Both the position numbers and the translations under genes were made by a program. Source: Amia ocellicauda (Eukaryota > Chordata > Actinopteri > Amiiformes > Amiidae). From it: DNA of 64,000 nt. The notes under the pieces were generated by a model that had not been told where the DNA came from, made no database searches, and was given only the letters and a program-made list of their open reading frames with translations. The DNA is taken from positions 54,396,440 through 54,460,439 of the forward strand of contig NC_089851.1 in assembly GCF_036373705.1 (NCBI RefSeq), in the 5' to 3' direction. Shown here piece after piece: positions 1 to 12,061 of the stretch. The stretch's first letter is position 1; each line of letters begins with the position of its first letter.

Positions 1-121
1 CATCAGCTACACAGCCAACAGTATCTGAGGTTGAAAGACCTCCCTGGTGCAGAGGAGCCCAGAAGCCAAGCATCGAGAGAGAACAAACGAATGCTTCAGA
101 GAATGCAAAGCGGGGCCAAGC

Positions 122-574
122 GGGCTCGTCCGGGAGTTGAACCCGGGACCTCTCGCACCCTAAGTGAGACAGCACTGAGAGCATGGTTCAGCAGGCCCGC
201 AAACAACTGAAAAGAATGCCTCTCCTTTGGTGCAGCTCAGGAGTACACGTTCAGCAAAGGTCTCCATAACAAGCCGGCAAACCACATTTCGTCCTCCTCC
301 TCCTCAACAACACACTACATGTCCTCCTCCTCCTCAACAACAACAACGAACTTGTAAAATACACATTTTCTTTAAAGAAAACAAAACACACAGATGACAG
401 TCTGATTTCCCATCAGCTACACAGCCAACAGTATCTGAGGTTGAAAGACCTCCCTGGTGCAGAGGAGCCCAGAAGCCAAGCATCGAGAGAGAACAAACGA
501 ATGCTTCAGAGAATGCAAAGCGGGGCCAAGCGGGCTCGTCCGGGAGTTGAACCCGGGACCTCTCGCACCCTAAG
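122..574 (-). pseudogene. Two 3'-half tRNA-Pro copies in 410-bp units
   Basis: Halves at 122-164 and 532-574. Each is 43 nt and runs from the anticodon loop (CTTAGGG...) to the discriminator; the D arm and 5' acceptor strand are gone, but the B box is kept. Compared with a 578-bp unit, 168 bp are deleted. The junction sits in a short near-repeat (agcgaga versus agtgaga), so the base sequence before the loop still reads CTCAC and can pair at four of five positions with GCGAG. Confidence 0.88.
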
Positions 575-941
575 TGAGACAGCACTGAGAGCATGGTTCA
601 GCAGGCCCGCAAACAACTGAAAAGAATGCCTCTCCTTTGGTGCAGCTCAGGAGTACACGTTCAGCAAAGGTCTCCATAACAAGCCGGCAAACCACATTTC
701 GTCCTCCTCCTCCTCAACAACACACTACATGTCCTCCTCCTCCTCAACAACAACAACGAACTTGTAAAATACACATTTTCTTTAAAGAAAACAAAACACA
801 CAGATGACAGTCTGATTTCCCATCAGCTATACAGCCAACAGTATCTGAGGTTGAAAGACCTCCCTGGTGCAGAGGAGCCCAGAAGCCAAGCATCGAGAGA
901 GAACAAACGAATGCTTCAGAGAATGCAAAGCGGGGCCAAGC

Positions 942-1013
942 GGGCTCGTCCGGGAGTTGAACCCGGGACCTCTCGCACCCTAAGCGAGAATCATACTCCT
1001 AGACCAACGAGCC
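942..1013 (-). tRNA. tRNA-Pro(AGG)
   Basis: A 72-nt gene read on the minus strand. Acceptor stem GGCTCGT pairs with ACGAGCC, discriminator is C73, anticodon arm is CTCGC-TTAGGGT-GCGAG with U33 and anticodon AGG, and the T arm is CCGGG-TTCAACT-CCCGG. The A box (TGGTCTAGG...) and B box (GGTTCAACTCC) are present. It closely resembles vertebrate tRNA-Pro(AGG) as I remember it. No intron and no encoded CCA, as expected for a eukaryotic gene. This copy has one D-loop difference from its neighbours (GGAG for GGGG). The first T4 downstream is about 146 nt away. Confidence 0.92.
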
Positions 1014-1519
1014 AAGTTAACGGAGGGTGTCGCAGTTTCTGCTGGGCAAGCGCGTAACTGCTTTGGGGCAGACCGGGAGACCTACGCTCACTGACTGATA
1101 GCATGGACTGTAGCGCTGAAGTGTCTTTCCAGAACGGTGACCGTATCCCCAGTGAGACAGCACTGAGAGCATGGTTCAGCAGGCCCGCAAACAACTGAAA
1201 AGAATGCCTCTCCTTTGGTGCAGCTCAGGAGTACACGTTCAGCAAAGGTCTCCATAACAAGCCGGCAAACCACATTTCGTCCTCCTCCTCCTCAACAACA
1301 CACTACATGTCCTCCTCCTCCTCAACAACAACAACGAACTTGTAAAATACACATTTTCTTTAAAGAAAACAAAACACACAGATGACAGTCTGATTTCCCA
1401 TCAGCTACACAGCCAACAGTATCTGAGGTTGAAAGACCTCCCTGGTGCAGAGGAGCCCAGAAGCCAAGCATCGAGAGAGAACAAACGAATGCTTCAGAGA
1501 ATGCAAAGCGGGGCCAAGC

Positions 1520-1591
1520 GGGCTCGTCCGGGAGTTGAACCCGGGACCTCTCGCACCCTAAGCGAGAATCATACCCCTAGACCAACGAGCC
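1520..1591 (-). tRNA. tRNA-Pro(AGG)
   Basis: Canonical copy with the commonest left-array sequence; all stems pair and U33 is present. Followed in the array by four consecutive U33-less units. Confidence 0.93.
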
Positions 1592-2097
1592 AAGTTAACG
1601 GAGGGTGTCGCAGTTTCTGCTGGGCAAGCGCGTAACTGCTTTGGGGCAGACCGGGAGACCTACGCTCACTGACTGATAGCATGGACTGTAGCGCTGAAGT
1701 GTCTTTCCAGAACGGTAACCGTATCCCCAGTGAGACAGCACTGAGAGCATGGTTCAGCAGGCCCGCAAACAACTGAAAAGAATGCCTCTCCTTTGGTGCA
1801 GCTCAGGAGTACACGTTCAGCAAAGGTCTCCATAACAAGCCGGCAAACCACATTTCGTCCTCCTCCTCCTCAACAACACACTACATGTCCTCCTCCTCCT
1901 CAACAACAACAACGAACTTGTAAAATACACATTTTCTTTAAAGAAAACAAAACACACAGATGACAGTCTGATTTCCCATCAGCTATACAGCCAACAGTAT
2001 CTGAGGTCGATAGCCCTCCCTTGTGCAGAGGAGCCCAGAAGCCAGCCTTCAAGAGCAAACGAACGAACACTTCGGTGACTACAAAGTGGGGCCAAGT

Positions 2098-2169
2098 GGG
2101 CTCGTCCTGGAGTTGAACACACGGCCTCTCACACCCTCAGCAAGAATCATACCCCTAGACCAACGAGCC
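2098..2169 (-). pseudogene. tRNA-Pro(AGG)-like, U33-less, T arm eroded
   Basis: Full length with G in place of U33 in the anticodon loop. The T arm is further eroded (plus strand gaacacacgg), which also damages the B box. Same defect as 10622, so the two share descent. Confidence 0.8.
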
Positions 2170-2690
2170 AAGTTAACGGAGGGTGTCGCAGTTTCTGCTG
2201 GGCAAGCGCGTAACTGCTTTGGGGCAGACCGGGAGACCTACGCACACTGACTGATAGCATGGACTGTAGCGCTGAAGTGTCTTTCCAGAACGGTAACCGT
2301 ATCCCCAGTGAGACAGCACTGAGAGCATGGTTCAGCAGGCCCGCAAACAACTGAAAAGAATGCCTCTCCTTTGGTGCAGCTCAGGAGTACACGTTCAGCA
2401 AAGGTCTCCATAACAAGCCGGCAAACCACATTTCGTCCTCCTCCTCCTCAACAACACACTACATGTCCTCCACCTCCTCCTCAACAACAACAACAACAAC
2501 AACAACGAACTTGTAAAAAACACATTCTCTTTAAAGAAAACAAAACACACAGATGACAGCCTGATTTCCCATCAGCTATACGGGCAACAGTATCTGAGGT
2601 CGATAGCCCTCCCTTGTGCAGAGGAGCCCAGAAGCCAGCCTTCAAGAGCAAACGAACAAACACTTCGGTGACTGCAAAGTGGGGCCAAGT

Positions 2691-2762
2691 GGGCTCGTCC
2701 TGGAGTTGAACCCAGGGCCTCTCACACCCTCAGCAAGAATCATACCCCTAGACCAAAAAGCC
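2691..2762 (-). pseudogene. tRNA-Pro(AGG)-like, U33-less, acceptor stem broken
   Basis: U33 replaced by G. The 5' acceptor strand also reads GGCTTTT instead of GGCTCGT, which breaks pairing. Confidence 0.8.
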
Positions 2763-3268
2763 AAGTTAAGGGAGGGTGTCGCAGTTTCTGCTGGGCAAGC
2801 GCGTAACTGCTTTGGGGCAGACCGGGAGACCTACGCTCACTGACTGATAGCATGGACTGTAGCGCTGAAGTGTCTTTCCAGAACGGTAACCGTATCCCCA
2901 GTGAGACAGCACTGAGAGCATGGTTCAGCAGGCCCGCAAACAACTGAAAAGAATGCCTCTCCTTTGGTGCAGCTCAGGAGTACACGTTCAGCAAAGGTCT
3001 CCATAACAAGCCGGCAAACCACATTTCGTCCTCCTCCTCCTCAACAACACACTACATGTCCTCCTCCTCCTCAACAACAACAACGAACTTGTAAAAAACA
3101 CATTTTCTTTAAAGACAACAAAACACACAGATGACAGTCTGATTTCCCATCAGCTATACAGCCAACAGTATCTGAGGTCGATAGCCCTCCCTTGTGCAGA
3201 GGAGCCCAGAAGCCAGCCTTCAAGAGCAAACGAACGAACACTTCGGTGACTACAAAGTGGGGCCAAGT

Positions 3269-3340
3269 GGGCTCGTCCTGGAGTTGAACCCAGGGCCTCT
3301 CACACCCTCAGCAAGAATCATACCCCTAGACCAACGAGCC
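3269..3340 (-). pseudogene. tRNA-Pro(AGG)-like, U33-less family (type copy)
   Basis: Typical of 23 copies. The anticodon loop is TGAGGGT, so the anticodon would still be AGG but universal U33 is G. The anticodon stem CTTGC/GTGAG pairs only with two G-U wobbles, and the T stem (CTGGG opposite CCAGG) has a U-G and a G-A in the standard register. A and B boxes are intact, so Pol III transcription remains possible while decoding should be impaired. It could instead be a structural or regulatory RNA; nothing in the sequence decides this. Confidence 0.8.
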
Positions 3341-3858
3341 AAGTTAACGGAGGGTGTCGCAGTTTCTGCTGGGCAAGCGCGTAACTGCTTTGGGGCAGAC
3401 CGGGAGACCTACGCTCACTGACTGATAGCATGGACTGTAGTGCTGAAGTGTCTTTCCAGAATGGTAACGCCATCCCCTGTGAGACAGCACTGAGAGCATT
3501 GTTCAGCAGGCCCGCAAACAACTGAAAAGAATGCCTCTCCTTTGGTGCAGCTCAGGAGTACACGTTCAGCAAAGGTCTCCATAACAAGCCGGCAAACCAC
3601 ATTTCGTCCTCCTCCTCCTCAACAACACACTACATGTCCTCCTCCTCCTCCTCAACAACAACAACAACAACAACGAACTTGTAAAAAACACATTTTCTTT
3701 AAAGAAAACAAAACACACAGATGACAGTCTGATTTCCCATCAGCTTTACAGGCAACAGTATCTGAGGTCGATAGCCCTCCCTTGTGCAGAGGAGCCCAGA
3801 AGCCAGCCTTCAAGAGCAAACGAACAAACACTTCAATGAATGCAAAGTGGGGCCAAGT

Positions 3859-3930
3859 GGGCTCGTCCTGGAGTTGAACCCAGGGCCTCTCACACCCTCA
3901 GCAAGAATCATACCCCTAGACCAACGAGCC
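3859..3930 (-). pseudogene. tRNA-Pro(AGG)-like, U33-less
   Basis: Same form as 3269; trailer has a small private change (cttcaatgaatgc). Confidence 0.8.
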
Positions 3931-4436
3931 AAGTTAACGGAGGGTGTCGCAGTTTCTGCTGGGCAAGCGCGTAACTGCTTTGGGGCAGACCGGGAGACCT
4001 ACGCACACTGACTGATAGCATGGACTGTAGCGCTGAAGTGTCTTTCCAGAACGGTAACCGTATCCCCAGTGAGACAGCACTGAGAGCATGGTTCAGCAGG
4101 CCCGCAAACAACTGAAAAGAATGCCTCTCCTTTGGTGCAGCTCAGGAGTACACGTTCAGCAAAGGTCTCCATAACAAGCCGGCAAACCACATTTCGTCCT
4201 CCTCCTCCTCAACAACACACTACATGTCCTCCTCCTCCTCAACAACAACAACGAACTTGTAAAATACACATTTTCTTTAAAGAAAACAAAACACACAGAT
4301 GACAGTCTGATTTCCCATCAGCTACACAGCCAACAGTATCTGAGGTTGAAAGACCTCCCTGGTGCAGAGGAGCCCAGAAGCCAAGCATCGAGAGAGAACA
4401 AACGAATGCTTCAGAGAATGCAAAGCGGGGCCAAGC

Positions 4437-5299
4437 GGGCTCGTCCGGGAGTTGAACCCGGGACCTCTCGCACCCTAAGTGAGACAGCACTGAGAGCATG
4501 GTTCAGCAGGCCCGCAAACAACTGAAAAGAATGCCTCTCCTTTGGTGCAGCTCAGGAGTACACGTTCAGCAAAGGTCTCCATAACAAGCCGGCAAACCAC
4601 ATTTCGTCCTCCTCCTCCTCAACAACACACAACATGTCCTCCTCCTCCTCAACAACAACAACGAACTTGTAAAATACACATTTTCTTTAAAGAAAACAAA
4701 ACACACAGATGACAGTCTGATTTCCCATCAGCTACACAGCCAACAGTATCTGAGGTTGAAAGACCTCCCTGGTGCAGAGGAGCCCAGAAGCCAAGCATCG
4801 AGAGAGAACAAACGAATGCTTCAGAGAATGCAAAGCGGGGCCAAGCGGGCTCGTCCGGGAGTTGAACCCGGGACCCCTCGCACCCTAAGTGAGACAGCAC
4901 TGAGAGCATGGTTCAGCAGGCCCGCAAACAACTGAAAAGAATGCCTCTCCTTTGGTGCAGCTCAGGAGTACACGTTCAGCAAAGGTCTCCATAACAAGCC
5001 GGCAAACCACATTTCGTCCTCCTCCTCCTCAACAACACACTACATGTCCTCCTCCTCCTCAACAACAACAACGAACTTGTAAAATACACATTTTCTTTAA
5101 AGAAAACAAAACACACAGATGACAGTCTGATTTCCCATCAGCTACACAGCCAACAGTATCTGAGGTTGAAAGACCTCCCTGGTGCAGAGGAGCCCAGAAG
5201 CCAAGCATCGAGAGAGAACAAACGAATGCTTCAGAGAATGCAAAGCGGGGCCAAGCGGGCTCGTCCGGGAGTTGAACCCGGGACCTCTCGCACCCTAAG
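4437..5299 (-). pseudogene. Three 3'-half tRNA-Pro copies
   Basis: Halves start at 4437, 4847 and 5257, with exact 410-bp spacing and the same junction as at 122. The middle copy has one T-arm side change (gacccctcgc). Confidence 0.88.
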
Positions 5300-5666
5300 T
5301 GAGACAGCACTGAGAGCATGGTTCAGCAGGCCCGCAAACAACTGAAAAGAATGCCTCTCCTTTGGTGCAGCTCAGGAGTACACGTTCAGCAAAGGTCTCC
5401 ATAACAAGCCGGCAAACCACATTTCGTCCTCCTCCTCCTCAACAACACACTACATGTCCTCCTCCTCCTCAACAACAACAACGAACTTGTAAAATACACA
5501 TTTTCTTTAAAGAAAACAAAACACACAGATGACAGTCTGATTTCCCATCAGCTACACAGCCAACAGTATCTGAGGTTGAAAGACCTCCCTGGTGCAGAGG
5601 AGCCCAGAAGCCAAGCATCGAGAGAGAACAAACGAATGCTTCAGAGAATGCAAAGCGGGGCCAAGC

Positions 5667-5738
5667 GGGCTCGTCCGGGAGTTGAACCCGGGACCTCTCG
5701 CACCCTAAGCGAGAATCATACCCCTAGACCAACGAGCC
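5667..5738 (-). tRNA. tRNA-Pro(AGG)
   Basis: Canonical copy, adjacent to a run of three 410-bp half-tRNA units. Confidence 0.93.
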
Positions 5739-6259
5739 AAGTTAACGGAGGGTGTCGCAGTTTCTGCTGGGCAAGCGCGTAACTGCTTTGGGGCAGACCG
5801 GGAGACCTACGCTCACTGACTGATAGCATGGACTGTAGCGCTGAAGTGTCTTTCCAGAACGGTAACCGTATCCCCAGTGAGACAGCACTGAGAGCATGGT
5901 TCAGCAGGCCCGCAAACAACTGAAAAGAATGCCTCTCCTTTGGTGCAGCTCAGGAGTACACGTTCAGCAAAGGTCTCCATAACAAGCCGGCAAACCACAT
6001 TTCGTCCTCCTCCTCCTCAACAACACACTACATGTCCTCCTCCTCCTCCTCAACAACAACAACAACAACAACAACGAACTTGTAAAAAACACATTTTCTT
6101 TAAAGAAAACAAAACACACAGATGACAGTCTGATTTCCCATCAGCTTTACAGGCAACAGTATCTGAGGTCGATAGCCCTCCCTTGTGCAGAGGAGCCCAG
6201 AAGCCAGCCTTCAAGAGCAAACGAACAAACACTTCAGTGACTGCAAAGTGGGGCCAAGT

Positions 6260-6331
6260 GGGCTCGTCCTGGAGTTGAACCCAGGGCCTCTCACACCCTC
6301 AGCAAGAATCATACCCCTAGACCAACGAGCC
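6260..6331 (-). pseudogene. tRNA-Pro(AGG)-like, U33-less
   Basis: Same form as 3269; begins the first 1,976-bp block. Confidence 0.8.
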
Positions 6332-6837
6332 AAGTTAACGGAGGGTGTCGCAGTTTCTGCTGGGCAAGCGCGTAACTGCTTTGGGGCAGACCGGGAGACC
6401 TACGCACACTGACTGATAGCATGGACTGTAGCGCTGAAGTGTCTTTCCAGAACGGTAACCGTATCCCCAGTGAGACAGCACTGAGAGCATGGTTCAGCAG
6501 GCCCGCAAACAACTGAAAAGAATGCCTCTCCTTTGGTGCAGCTCAGGAGTACACGTTCAGCAAAGGTCTCCATAACAAGCCGGCAAACCACATTTCGTCC
6601 TCCTCCTCCTCAACAACACACTACATGTCCTCCTCCTCCTCAACAACAACAACGAACTTGTAAAATACACATTTTCTTTAAAGAAAACAAAACACACAGA
6701 TGACAGTCTGATTTCCCATCAGCTACACAGCCAACAGTATCTGAGGTTGAAAGACCTCCCTGGTGCAGAGGAGCCCAGAAGCCAAGCATCGAGAGAGAAC
6801 AAACGAATGCTTCAGAGAATGCAAAGCGGGGCCAAGC

Positions 6838-6909
6838 GGGCTCGTCCGGGAGTTGAACCCGGGACCTCTCGCACCCTAAGCGAGAATCATACCCCTAGAC
6901 CAACGAGCC
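6838..6909 (-). tRNA. tRNA-Pro(AGG)
   Basis: Canonical copy in the first of two 1,976-bp higher-order blocks. Confidence 0.93.
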
Positions 6910-7415
6910 AAGTTAACGGAGGGTGTCGCAGTTTCTGCTGGGCAAGCGCGTAACTGCTTTGGGGCAGACCGGGAGACCTACGCTCACTGACTGATAGCAT
7001 GGACTGTAGCGCTGAAGTGTCTTTCCAGAACGGTAACCGTATCCCCAGTGAGACAGCACTGAGAGCATGGTTCAGCAGGCCCGCAAACAACTGAAAAGAA
7101 TGCCTCTCCTTTGGTGCAGCTCAGGAGTACACGTTCAGCAAAGGTCTCCATAACAAGCCGGCAAACCACATTTCGTCCTCCTCCTCCTCAACAACACACT
7201 ACATGTCCTCCTCCTCCTCAACAACAACAACGAACTTGTAAAATACACATTTTCTTTAAAGAAAACAAAACACACAGATGACAGTCTGATTTCCCATCAG
7301 CTACACAGCCAACAGTATCTGAGGTTGAAAGACCTCCCTGGTGCAGAGGAGCCCAGAAGCCAAGCATCGAGAGAGAACAAACGAATGCTTCAGAGAATGC
7401 AAAGCGGGGCCAAGC

Positions 7416-7868
7416 GGGCTCGTCCGGGAGTTGAACCCGGGAACTCTCGCACCCTAAGTGAGACAGCACTGAGAGCATGGTTCAGCAGGCCCGCAAACAA
7501 CTGAAAAGAATGCCTCTCCTTTGGTGCAGCTCAGGAGTACACGTTCAGCAAAGGTCTCCATAACAAGCCGGCAAACCACATTTCGTCCTCCTCCTCCTCA
7601 ACAACACACTACATGTCCTCCTCGTCCTCAACAACAACAACGAACTTGTAAAATACACATTTTCTTTAAAGAAAACAAAACACACAGATGACAGTCTGAT
7701 TTCCCATCAGCTACACAGCCAACAGTATCTGAGGTTGAAAGACCTCCCTGGTGCAGAGGAGCCCAGAAGCCAAGCATCGAGAGAGAACAAACGAATGCTT
7801 CAGAGAATGCAAAGCGGGGCCAAGCGGGCTCGTCCGGGAGTTGAACCCGGGACCTCTCGCACCCTAAG
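7416..7868 (-). pseudogene. Two 3'-half tRNA-Pro copies
   Basis: Halves at 7416 and 7826. The first carries the private variant gggaactctcgc, which is repeated 1,976 bp away at 9392. Confidence 0.88.
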
Positions 7869-8235
7869 TGAGACAGCACTGAGAGCATGGTTCAGCAGGC
7901 CCGCAAACAACTGAAAAGAATGCCTCTCCTTTGGTGCAGCTCAGGAGTACACGTTCAGCAAAGGTCTCCATAACAAGCCGGCAAACCACATTTCGTCCTC
8001 CTCCTCCTCAACAACACACTACATGTCCTCCTCCTCCTCAACAACAACAACGAACTTGTAAAAAACACATTTTCTTTAAAGAAAACAAAACACACAGATG
8101 ACAGTCTGATTTCCCATCAGCTTTACAGGCAACAGTATCTGAGGTCGATAGCCCTCCCTTGTGCAGAGGAGCCCAGAAGCCAGCCTTCAAGAGCAAACGA
8201 ACAAACACTTCAGTGACTGCAAAGTGGGGCCAAGT

Positions 8236-8307
8236 GGGCTCGTCCTGGAGTTGAACCCAGGGCCTCTCACACCCTCAGCAAGAATCATACCCCTAGACCA
8301 ACGAGCC
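8236..8307 (-). pseudogene. tRNA-Pro(AGG)-like, U33-less
   Basis: Counterpart of 6260 in the second 1,976-bp block. Confidence 0.8.
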
Positions 8308-8813
8308 AAGTTAACGGAGGGTGTCGCAGTTTCTGCTGGGCAAGCGCGTAACTGCTTTGGGGCAGACCGGGAGACCTACGCACACTGACTGATAGCATGG
8401 ACTGTAGCGCTGAAGTGTCTTTCCAGAACGGTAACCGTATCCCCAGTGAGACAGCACTGAGAGCATGGTTCAGCAGGCCCGCAAACAACTGAAAAGAATG
8501 CCTCTCCTTTGGTGCAGCTCAGGAGTACACGTTCAGCAAAGGTCTCCATAACAAGCCGGCAAACCACATTTCGTCCTCCTCCTCCTCAACAACACACTAC
8601 ATGTCCTCCTCCTCCTCAACAACAACAACGAACTTGTAAAATACACATTTTCTTTAAAGAAAACAAAACACACAGATGACAGTCTGATTTCCCATCAGCT
8701 ACACAGCCAACAGTATCTGAGGTTGAAAGACCTCCCTGGTGCAGAGGAGCCCAGAAGCCAAGCATCGAGAGAGAACAAACGAATGCTTCAGAGAATGCAA
8801 AGCGGGGCCAAGC

Positions 8814-8885
8814 GGGCTCGTCCGGGAGTTGAACCCGGGACCTCTCGCACCCTAAGCGAGAATCATACCCCTAGACCAACGAGCC
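8814..8885 (-). tRNA. tRNA-Pro(AGG)
   Basis: Counterpart of the 6838 gene in the second 1,976-bp block; canonical. Confidence 0.93.
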
Positions 8886-9391
8886 AAGTTAACGGAGGGT
8901 GTCGCAGTTTCTGCTGGGCAAGCGCGTAACTGCTTTGGGGCAGACCGGGAGACCTACGCTCACTGACTGATAGCATGGACTGTAGCGCTGAAGTGTCTTT
9001 CCAGAACGGTAACCGTATCCCCAGTGAGACAGCACTGAGAGCATGGTTCAGCAGGCCCGCAAACAACTGAAAAGAATGCCTCTCCTTTGGTGCAGCTCAG
9101 GAGTACACGTTCAGCAAAGGTCTCCATAACAAGCCGGCAAACCACATTTCGTCCTCCTCCTCCTCAACAACACACTACATGTCCTCCTCCTCCTCAACAA
9201 CAACAACGAACTTGTAAAATACACATTTTCTTTAAAGAAAACAAAACACACAGATGACAGTCTGATTTCCCATCAGCTACACAGCCAACAGTATCTGAGG
9301 TTGAAAGACCTCCCTGGTGCAGAGGAGCCCAGAAGCCAAGCATCGAGAGAGAACAAACGAATGCTTCAGAGAATGCAAAGCGGGGCCAAGC

Positions 9392-10254
9392 GGGCTCGTC
9401 CGGGAGTTGAACCCGGGAACTCTCGCACCCTAAGTGAGACAGCACTGAGAGCATGGTTCAGCAGGCCCGCAAACAACTGAAAAGAATGCCTCTCCTTTGG
9501 TGCAGCTCAGGAGTACACGTTCAGCAAAGGTCTCCATAACAAGCCGGCAAACCACATTTCGTCCTCCTCCTCCTCAACAACACACTACATGTCCTCCTCG
9601 TCCTCAACAACAACAACGAACTTGTAAAATACACATTTTCTTTAAAGAAAACAAAACACACAGATGACAGTCTGATTTCCCATCAGCTACACAGCCAACA
9701 GTATCTGAGGTTGAAAGACCTCCCTGGTGCAGAGGAGCCCAGAAGCCAAGCATCGAGAGAGAACAAACGAATGCTTCAGAGAATGCAAAGCGGGGCCAAG
9801 CGGGCTCGTCCGGGAGTTGAACCCGGGACCTCTCGCACCCTAAGTGAGACAGCACTGAGAGCATGGTTCAGCAGGCCCGCAAACAACTGAAAAGAATGCC
9901 TCTCCTTTGGTGCAGCTCAGGAGTACACGTTCAGCAAAGGTCTCCATAACAAGCCGGCAAACCACATTTCGTCCTCCTCCTCCTCAACAACACACTACAT
10001 GTCCTCCTCCTCCTCAACAACAACAACGAACTTGTAAAATACACATTTTCTTTAAAGAAAACAAAACACACAGATGACAGTCTGATTTCCCATCAGCTAC
10101 ACAGCCAACAGTATCTGAGGTTGAAAGACCTCCCTGGTGCAGAGGAGCCCAGAAGCCAAGCATCGAGAGAGAACAAACGAATGCTTCAGAGAATGCAAAG
10201 CGGGGCCAAGCGGGCTCGTCCGGGAGTTGAACCCGGGACCTCTCGCACCCTAAG
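9392..10254 (-). pseudogene. Three 3'-half tRNA-Pro copies
   Basis: Halves start at 9392, 9802 and 10212. The 9392 copy shares its private variant with 7416, and both blocks share a tcctcgtcctc variant in the nearby TCC tract. Confidence 0.88.
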
Positions 10255-10621
10255 TGAGACAGCACTGAGAGCATGGTTCAGCAGGCCCGCAAACAACTGA
10301 AAAGAATGCCTCTCCTTTGGTGCAGCTCAGGAGTACACGTTCAGCAAAGGTCTCCATAACAAGCCGGCAAACCACATTTCGTCCTCCTCCTCCTCAACAA
10401 CACACTACATGTCCTCCTCCTCCTCAACAACAACAACGAACTTGTAAAATACACATTTTCTTTAAAGACAACAAAACACACAGATGACAGTCTGATTTCC
10501 CATCAGCTATACAGCCAACAGTATCTGAGGTCGATAGCCCTCCCTTGTGCAGAGGAGCCCAGAAGCCAGCCTTCAAGAGCAAACGAACGAACACTTCGGT
10601 GACTACAAAGTGGGGCCAAGT

Positions 10622-10693
10622 GGGCTCGTCCTGGAGTTGAACACACGGCCTCTCACACCCTCAGCAAGAATCATACCCCTAGACCAACGAGCC
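10622..10693 (-). pseudogene. tRNA-Pro(AGG)-like, U33-less, T arm eroded
   Basis: Shares the eroded T arm of the 2098 copy, but its spacer has the atggtaacgccat variant typical of the right array. Confidence 0.8.
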
Positions 10694-11199
10694 AAGTTAA
10701 CGGAGGGTGTCGCAGTTTCTGCTGGGCAAGCGCGTAACTGCTTTGGGGCAGACCGGGAGACCTACGCACACTGACTGATAGCATGGACTGTAGCGCTGAA
10801 GTGTCTTTCCAGAATGGTAACGCCATCCCCAGTGAGACAGCACTGAGAGCATGGTTCAGCAGGCCCGCAAACAACTGAAAAGAATGCCTCTCCTTTGGTG
10901 CAGCTCAGGAGTACACGTTCAGCAAAGGTCTCCATAACAAGCCGGCAAACCACATTTCGTCCTCCTCCTCCTCAACAACACACTACATGTCCTCCTCCTC
11001 CTCAACAACAACAACGAACTTGTAAAATACACATTTTCTTTAAAGAAAACAAAACACACAGATGACAGTCTGATTTCCCATCAGCTACACAGCCAACAGT
11101 ATCTGAGGTTGAAAGACCTCCCTGGTGCAGAGGAGCCCAGAAGCCAAGCATCGAGAGAGAACAAACGAATGCTTCAGAGAATGCAAAGCGGGGCCAAGC

Positions 11200-12061
11200 G
11201 GGCTCGTCCGGGAGTTGAACCCGGGACCTCTCGCACCCTAAGTGAGACAGCACTGAGAGCATGGTTCAGCAGGCCCGCAAACAACTGAAAAGAATGCCTC
11301 TCCTTTGGTGCAGCTCAGGAGTACACGTTCAGCAAAGGTCTCCATAACAAGCCGGCAAACCACATTTCGTCCTCCTCCTCCTCAACAACACACTACATGT
11401 CCTCCTCCTCCTCAACAACAACAACGAACTTGTAAAATACACATTTTCTTTAAAGAAAACAAAACACACAGATGACAGTCTGATTTCCCATCAGCTACAC
11501 AGCCAACAGTATCTGAGGTTGAAAGACCTCCCTGGTGCAGAGGAGCCCAGAAGCCAAGCATCGAGAGAGAACAAACGAATGCTTCAGAGAATGCAAGCGG
11601 GGCCAAGCGGGCTCGTCCGGGAGTTGAACCCGGGACCCCTCGCACCCTAAGTGAGACAGCACTGAGAGCATGGTTCAGCAGGCCCGCAAACAACTGAAAA
11701 GAATGCCTCTCCTTTGGTGCAGCTCAGGAGTACACGTTCAGCAAAGGTCTCCATAACAAGCCGGCAAACCACATTTCGTCCTCCTCCTCCTCAACAACAC
11801 ACTACATGTCCTCCTCCTCCTCAACAACAACAACGAACTTGTAAAATACACATTTTCTTTAAAGAAAACAAAACACACAGATGACAGTCTGATTTCCCAT
11901 CAGCTACACAGCCAACAGTATCTGAGGTTGAAAGACCTCCCTAGTGCAGAGGAGCCCAGAAGCCAAGCATCGAGAGAGAACAAACGAATGCTTCAGAGAA
12001 TGCAAAGCGGGGCCAAGCGGGCTCGTCCGGGAGTTGAACCCGGGACCTCTCGCACCCTAAG
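11200..12061 (-). pseudogene. Three 3'-half tRNA-Pro copies
   Basis: Halves start at 11200, 11609 and 12019. The middle unit is one base shorter in its trailer (atgcaagcgg for atgcaaagcgg). Confidence 0.88.

Noticed and set aside
1088-1273. Dozens of recurring open frames of 60-86 codons in both arrays on both strands
   Set aside because: They overlap tRNA sequence and simple repeats, lie in several overlapping frames at once, and persist only because the units are nearly identical. No family resemblance or coding signal beyond openness.
2023-2250. 5S rRNA or snRNA repeat unit
   Set aside because: No 5S internal control region or snRNA motif seen; the conserved RNA in the unit is plainly tRNA-Pro.
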